NCBI GenBank assembly: GCA_020025715.1
Contig: JAHHRQ010000067.1
Coordinates: 1 to 9,793, forward strand
Length of the DNA: 9,793 bases
Origin: Oscillospiraceae bacterium
Lineage (GTDB): Bacteria; Bacillota; Clostridia; Oscillospirales; Oscillospiraceae
Direction of reading: 5' to 3'
Part shown: positions 6,901-9,793 of the stretch, piece by piece
How positions within the stretch are numbered: position 1 is the stretch's first letter
Layout of the letters: every line of letters starts with the position of its first letter
Notes under the pieces: generated by a model
Told to the model about the DNA's origin: nothing
Database searches by the model: none
Seen by the model: the letters and a program-made list of their open reading frames with translations, nothing else
Made by a program: the position numbers and the translations under genes

Positions 6901-6932
6901 TAAAAAAACAATTTTAAAAAGAGGTGTCCGAA

Positions 6933-7448
6933 ATGCTTGACAAAAAAGTAGCCGATCTTATAAATAATCAGGTCAACAAGGAGCTCTATTCTTCATATCT
7001 GTATCTGGATTTTTCCGTTTTCTATGAGGAAGAGGGTCTTAACGGCTTTGCAAACTGGTACATGGTACAGGCTCAGGAAGAACGCGACCATGCTCTGCTG
7101 ATGCTTCGCTTCCTCCAGAATAACGGCGTAAAGCCCGTTCTGGAAGCTGTTGACAAGCCCGACAAGGTGCTGAGCGACAGACTTCAGGTTCTGGAGTTCG
7201 GTCTGGAGCATGAGAAATATGTTACCGGCCTTATCAACAACATCTATGACGCTGCATACACCGTCAGAGATTTCCGCACCATGCAGTTCCTTGACTGGTT
7301 CGTTAAGGAGCAGGGCGAGGAAGAGAAAAACGCAGAGGATCTTATAAAGAAGATGCGTCTTTTCGGAGACGATGCCAAGGGCCTTTATATGCTCAACTCT
7401 GAGCTTGCCGCCAGAGTTTACACTGCACCTTCTCTGGTACTTGACTGA
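6933..7448 (+). CDS. ftnA: Bacterial ferritin (non-haem, FtnA type)
   Basis: This 171-residue four-helix protein stores iron as a mineral inside a 24-subunit shell in the cytoplasm and oxidises Fe2+ at an internal centre. With the ATG at 6933, the ligands fall at the same numbers as in Escherichia coli FtnA: E17, E50 and H53 (EERDH), E94 and Q127, with third-site residues E49, E126, E129 and E130 also present. The start is ATG 6933 because GAGGTG (6921-6926) is its ribosome site; a GTG at 6924 would lie inside that site. Length is typical. The gene is transcribed alone, from an extended -10 promoter to a strong terminator. Likely role: iron storage and limitation of oxidative damage in an anaerobe rich in Fe-S enzymes. 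Confidence 0.95.
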   Translation: MLDKKVADLINNQVNKELYSSYLYLDFSVFYEEEGLNGFANWYMVQAQEERDHALLMLRFLQNNGVKPVLEAVDKPDKVLSDRLQVLEFGLEHEKYVTGLINNIYDAAYTVRDFRTMQFLDWFVKEQGEEEKNAEDLIKKMRLFGDDAKGLYMLNSELAARVYTAPSLVLD

Positions 7449-7538
7449 TACATAAAAAAGACGGTTTCCGTTTGCATATGCCAGATAAGGAAGTAATTTA
7501 GATAGTTCTAAAAGCTTTTTAATCCGAAAATGCAAAAT

Positions 7539-7587
7539 AAAAAATTCCCGGGAAGACTCAAATTGAGCCGGCCCGGGAATTTTTTTA
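7539..7587 (+). terminator. Strong terminator downstream of ferritin
   Basis: AAAATTCCCGGG (7541-7552) pairs perfectly with CCCGGGAATTTT (7572-7583), extended by two A-T pairs and followed by Ts. The inner part holds a second small pairing (CTCA/TGAG). The A run on the 5' side means it could also stop transcription from the other direction. The 90 bases between the ferritin stop and this stem show no gene. Confidence 0.92.
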
Positions 7588-7623
7588 TATTAGATGAGAG
7601 AATGGCTCTCACATAAAATTTAG

Positions 7624-7652
7624 TTAGCAAATTCAACAGGCTATGATATAAT
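7624..7652 (+). promoter_or_regulatory. Promoter of the nucleotidyltransferase gene
   Basis: TTAGCA (7624-7629, four of six) is followed after 17 bases by TATAAT (7647-7652), preceded by TGA to give an extended -10. It lies 56 bases before the ATG at 7709. An inverted repeat TTGATA (7654-7659) / TATCAA (7673-7678) immediately downstream could be an operator, but the arms are short. Confidence 0.7.
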
Positions 7653-7708
7653 ATTGATAAAAATGTTAAACCTATCAAAAGTGTGGTAGCAGTTTGGAGG
7701 CAAGATAG

Positions 7709-8488
7709 ATGTACAAAGAAACAGATAGAGAAGAATTACTGAATAAAATAGCCGGCTTCATGCAAGAAAGTTCTGCATTTGAGGGACTGCTCCAAATTGG
7801 CTCTGGTGCGACCGGGTTTGCTGACATCTACTCCGACATTGATTTGATGGCTGGCTGTGGTGATGCGGATTGCGTGAAAGATGCCGACCGGCAGCTCCGA
7901 CAATTCTTTGCAGAGCTGGGTGCCTGTCACATTGAGAATCGAGCTTGGACAAGTACCGCCCTGGGCTTGTCCGTCTACTTTGAGGACGGACTGAGCGCTG
8001 ATATATCCTTTATGCCCACATCGGAACTGCCGATCCGCTCACCGCGGTACAGGGTAGTCTTTGCAAAGACTGAGAACTTCGTGGATGTACTGAACGCAGC
8101 CGCACAACGGTTCGCAGAGAGTTCCCAACGGTATGGTATAGATGATTCCATCCATTACCGCTTCGTCAATGAACTGCGTTATGTGGAGATCGCCATACTT
8201 CGAGAGCAATTCATATTTGCGGACATTGCCTTGAGCAATGCCAGGCAGCTCCTATTGTCGGTGGAAACCGTTGCAGAGGGAAAAAAGCTGCACCAATTCA
8301 AAGAATACAATAACTTATCCCAGTCTTTCCTTGAACTTTTGGCGGAAACCTACCCCAAAAACCGAACTTATGAGGATATACGCACTGCAGAAGAAAAATT
8401 GCTTGCCTTGTATTTGAAAATCGTTAAGAATAGTACGTATCTGACATTTGACAATGCTCTGCTGAAACTGTTAGGCTGTTTTGATTAA
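7709..8488 (+). CDS. Nucleotidyltransferase, possibly antibiotic-modifying
   Basis: This 259-residue protein has the polymerase-beta-type nucleotidyltransferase core. GS at 31-32 is followed by SDIDL (42-46) with D43 and D45, and a third acidic residue D98 in SADISF, giving the metal-binding triad that transfers a nucleoside monophosphate to a hydroxyl. The C-terminal half (about 140-259) is helical, with no recognisable DNA- or RNA-binding part. This two-part layout is that of aminoglycoside and lincosamide nucleotidyltransferases (ANT(6)- and Lnu-like), but I do not match it to a named resistance gene. GGAGG 8 bases before the ATG supports the start. Codon choice (more TTG, CGA and CGG) seems unlike the upstream genes, which with the neighbouring GNAT gene suggests an accessory, possibly transferred segment. 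Substrate unknown. Confidence 0.8.
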   Translation: MYKETDREELLNKIAGFMQESSAFEGLLQIGSGATGFADIYSDIDLMAGCGDADCVKDADRQLRQFFAELGACHIENRAWTSTALGLSVYFEDGLSADISFMPTSELPIRSPRYRVVFAKTENFVDVLNAAAQRFAESSQRYGIDDSIHYRFVNELRYVEIAILREQFIFADIALSNARQLLLSVETVAEGKKLHQFKEYNNLSQSFLELLAETYPKNRTYEDIRTAEEKLLALYLKIVKNSTYLTFDNALLKLLGCFD

Positions 8489-8824
8489 GGTGTGAATCCA
8501 TTATAGATAAAGAATATAATTTAGATTGAAGCATCATTCGGAGAAGACAGAAAAGAAACTTAATGAGCAAAAACGAAAGATAACGGTAGCCATATCGTGG
8601 ATGAAAAAAAGAGACATACATTATTTTACGAATAGCAGCCTATTCTCTTATAGCAACTTACACACTTACTTTTATTGGATTACCTTTTGCTGGAATATCT
8701 GAAGCCATGATGAATGATGAGTTCAAAATCATTTATGCAGAAAATATTTCTATTAAGGAATGTTGCATGAGGGCAAACGGCTGCATTCTTGCCTTGGCAT
8801 ATAGACAAAGGGAGTAGATTAAAA
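8489..8824 (+). other. 336-base gap between nucleotidyltransferase and GNAT genes
   Basis: No convincing gene is present. A possible -10 (TATAAT, 8515-8520) has no good -35. Two overlapping plus-strand frames run through it: one is open from 8520 to the stop at 8700-8702, the other from 8605 to the stop at 8815-8817. No terminator hairpin was seen after the nucleotidyltransferase, so the GNAT gene may be read from the same transcript. GGGAG at 8810-8814 is the ribosome site of the GNAT gene. Confidence 0.55.
8520..8817 (+). pseudogene. Possible frameshifted small membrane protein remnant
   Basis: The first frame (8520-8699) reads a charged stretch containing EKTEKKLNEQKRK, then an ATG at 8601 followed by seven A. 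The second frame (8605-8814) gives about 70 residues without its own start, including a hydrophobic run (LRIAAYSLIATYTLTFIGL) and ending at TAG. Removing one A from the run at 8604-8610 would join them into one protein with a basic N-terminal part and a membrane segment. I recognise no family. It could equally be non-coding sequence that happens to be open. Confidence 0.25.
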
Positions 8825-9793
8825 ATGAACATAGAAACAACACACCTCATTGTGCGTGATTTTCTGATGGATGATGCATCAGACCTTTATGAGATTCTTG
8901 GCGATGAGGAGACAATGAAATACTGTGAACGGCCTTACAGCTTTGAAAAAACGCAAAATTTTCTGGCTGATTTTTGCATCGGGCGAGGAGGAGCAGCTGC
9001 GGCAGTCCATAAGCAAAGCGGAAAAGTGATTGGGTACATTCTTTTCAATGAATATACAGAGAATGTGTACGAAATAGGCTGGTTCTTCAATCGGAAATAC
9101 TGGCAAAAGGGATATGCCTATGAAGCCTGTCAGGCAGTTATTGACCATGCTTTCACGCAGTTGAAGGTTCATAAGATTTTTGCTGAAACTATTGATTCTG
9201 TAAAATCTGTTGCTCTGATGAAGAAACTGGGGATGCAGCCTGAGGGAATCCAGCGGAGTCATACAAGAGATCTAAACGACCAATGGGTTGACATGTATGT
9301 ATATGGTCTGCTGGCTGAAGACTGGTTCCGGCATAATAAAAAGTGCGATGATGTAGCTAATGCAATTCGCTGCGCTGAAACAGCCGATTATGACAGCGTA
9401 GAAGCTATTATGCAGGAAGTCCAACAGCTCCATGTTGACTGGCGACCGGACATTTATAAACCTACGGATACCGTATACCCCAGAGAATATTTTGAGCATC
9501 TGGTCGCTGAAAAGCGGCTTCTGGTTGCAGAGACGGACGGCATCGTTATGGGCCTGCTCTCTTTTATGTACCGACATATAGCATCTGATAAGCAGGTCAC
9601 AAGAGATGTTATTTTTGTTGATGATCTGGCAGTAAAGGCAGAATATCGTGGGCGGGGGATAGGAAAACAGCTGCTGAACCAAATGAAAGAAAAAGTCCGT
9701 GCCGAGCACATGGACGGTCTGGAATTGCAGGTAAACGCCCGAAACATTGCCGCCAGAAAGATGTATGAGAAGTTTGGATTTACGGAGAAATCC
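8825..9793 (+). CDS. Tandem double-GNAT acetyltransferase (5' part)
   Basis: The frame is open from the ATG at 8825 (GGGAG about 10 bases upstream) through 323 codons to the window edge, so the C-terminus is missing. Residues about 1-160 are a RimJ/RimL-like GNAT domain: a LIVRD opening, YEIGWFF (82-88) and the acetyl-CoA loop variant QKGYAYEA (94-101), then SVALMKKLGM (128-137). Residues about 178-323 are a second GNAT domain with a more canonical loop, YRGRGIGKQLL (274-284), and NARNIAARKMYEKFGF (304-319). Both should bind acetyl-CoA, transferring acetyl to an amine; the first domain's loop is less standard and may be weaker. Two-domain GNATs include both resistance and housekeeping enzymes. 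Adjacent to a nucleotidyltransferase, a role in modifying a small molecule or antibiotic is plausible but unproven. Confidence 0.85.
   Translation, partial: MNIETTHLIVRDFLMDDASDLYEILGDEETMKYCERPYSFEKTQNFLADFCIGRGGAAAAVHKQSGKVIGYILFNEYTENVYEIGWFFNRKYWQKGYAYEACQAVIDHAFTQLKVHKIFAETIDSVKSVALMKKLGMQPEGIQRSHTRDLNDQWVDMYVYGLLAEDWFRHNKKCDDVANAIRCAETADYDSVEAIMQEVQQLHVDWRPDIYKPTDTVYPREYFEHLVAEKRLLVAETDGIVMGLLSFMYRHIASDKQVTRDVIFVDDLAVKAEYRGRGIGKQLLNQMKEKVRAEHMDGLELQVNARNIAARKMYEKFGFTEKS

Noticed and set aside
6892..6917. PerR or Fur box at the ferritin promoter
   Set aside because: Only one TTATAAT half is present and it is the -10 itself; the second half does not match.
6924..6932. GTG start three codons upstream in ferritin
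   Set aside because: That GTG is part of the GAGGTG ribosome site of the ATG at 6933, and the ATG start places every ferroxidase residue at the standard E. coli FtnA number.
7471..7536. TTTGCAT/ATGCAAA inverted repeat in the ferritin 3' region as a structured RNA
   Set aside because: The arms are seven bases, A/T-rich and 52 bases apart, with no further pairing between them; likely chance.
8879..9747. Minus-strand open frames opposite the GNAT gene
   Set aside because: They are shadows of a continuous plus-strand reading frame with clear two-domain GNAT motifs.

Overview
The window looks like chromosomal DNA of an anaerobic, Gram-positive gut-type bacterium of the class Clostridia, probably the Ruminococcaceae/Oscillospiraceae or a relative. 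The reasons are a PAS-bearing [FeFe]-hydrogenase paired with a SpoIIE-type phosphatase, a lipoprotein signal peptide, AGGAG-type ribosome binding sites, promoters with an extended -10 (TGnTATAAT), and MATE, DUF1275 and DUF3169 proteins of the kind common in Firmicutes. Species cannot be named from sequence reading alone.

Layout. Positions 1-2070 (+) hold a two-gene signalling unit. It consists of the 3' part of a sensory [FeFe]-hydrogenase (H-cluster cysteines, a four-cysteine Fe-S domain, then PAS) and, 3 bases on, a PP2C/SpoIIE phosphatase with an extra C-terminal domain. A strong terminator closes it. Positions 2227-3492 (+) encode a lipoprotein with a complete VanX/DdpX-type D-Ala-D-Ala dipeptidase active site and a C-terminal SH3b domain, with its own promoter. 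It converges on a minus-strand operon across a hairpin that can terminate both ways.

Positions 3582-5689 (-) are a MATE exporter (GTG start) coupled through an ATGA overlap to a DUF1275/YoaK membrane protein. Positions 5774-6742 (-) are a small XRE/Cro-type repressor followed by a DUF3169 membrane protein. Their promoter has a consensus -35 box and is covered by two near-identical palindromes, which suggests autoregulation. Diverging from it is a ferritin (6933-7448, +) with all expected ferroxidase residues and a strong terminator.

From about 7590 to the end the character changes. There is a nucleotidyltransferase of the antibiotic-modifying kind (7709-8488), a 336-base stretch with only broken or unrecognised coding traces, and a tandem double-GNAT acetyltransferase that runs off the window (8825-9793). 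This looks like an accessory module, possibly acquired, that may modify small molecules. No transposase, integrase, tRNA, rRNA, CRISPR array or attachment site was seen.

No clear wholly new system stands out. The best leads are the phosphatase's extra domain in the hydrogenase signalling pair, the double-palindrome repressor switch, the orphan VanX-like lipoprotein, and the nucleotidyltransferase/double-GNAT module.
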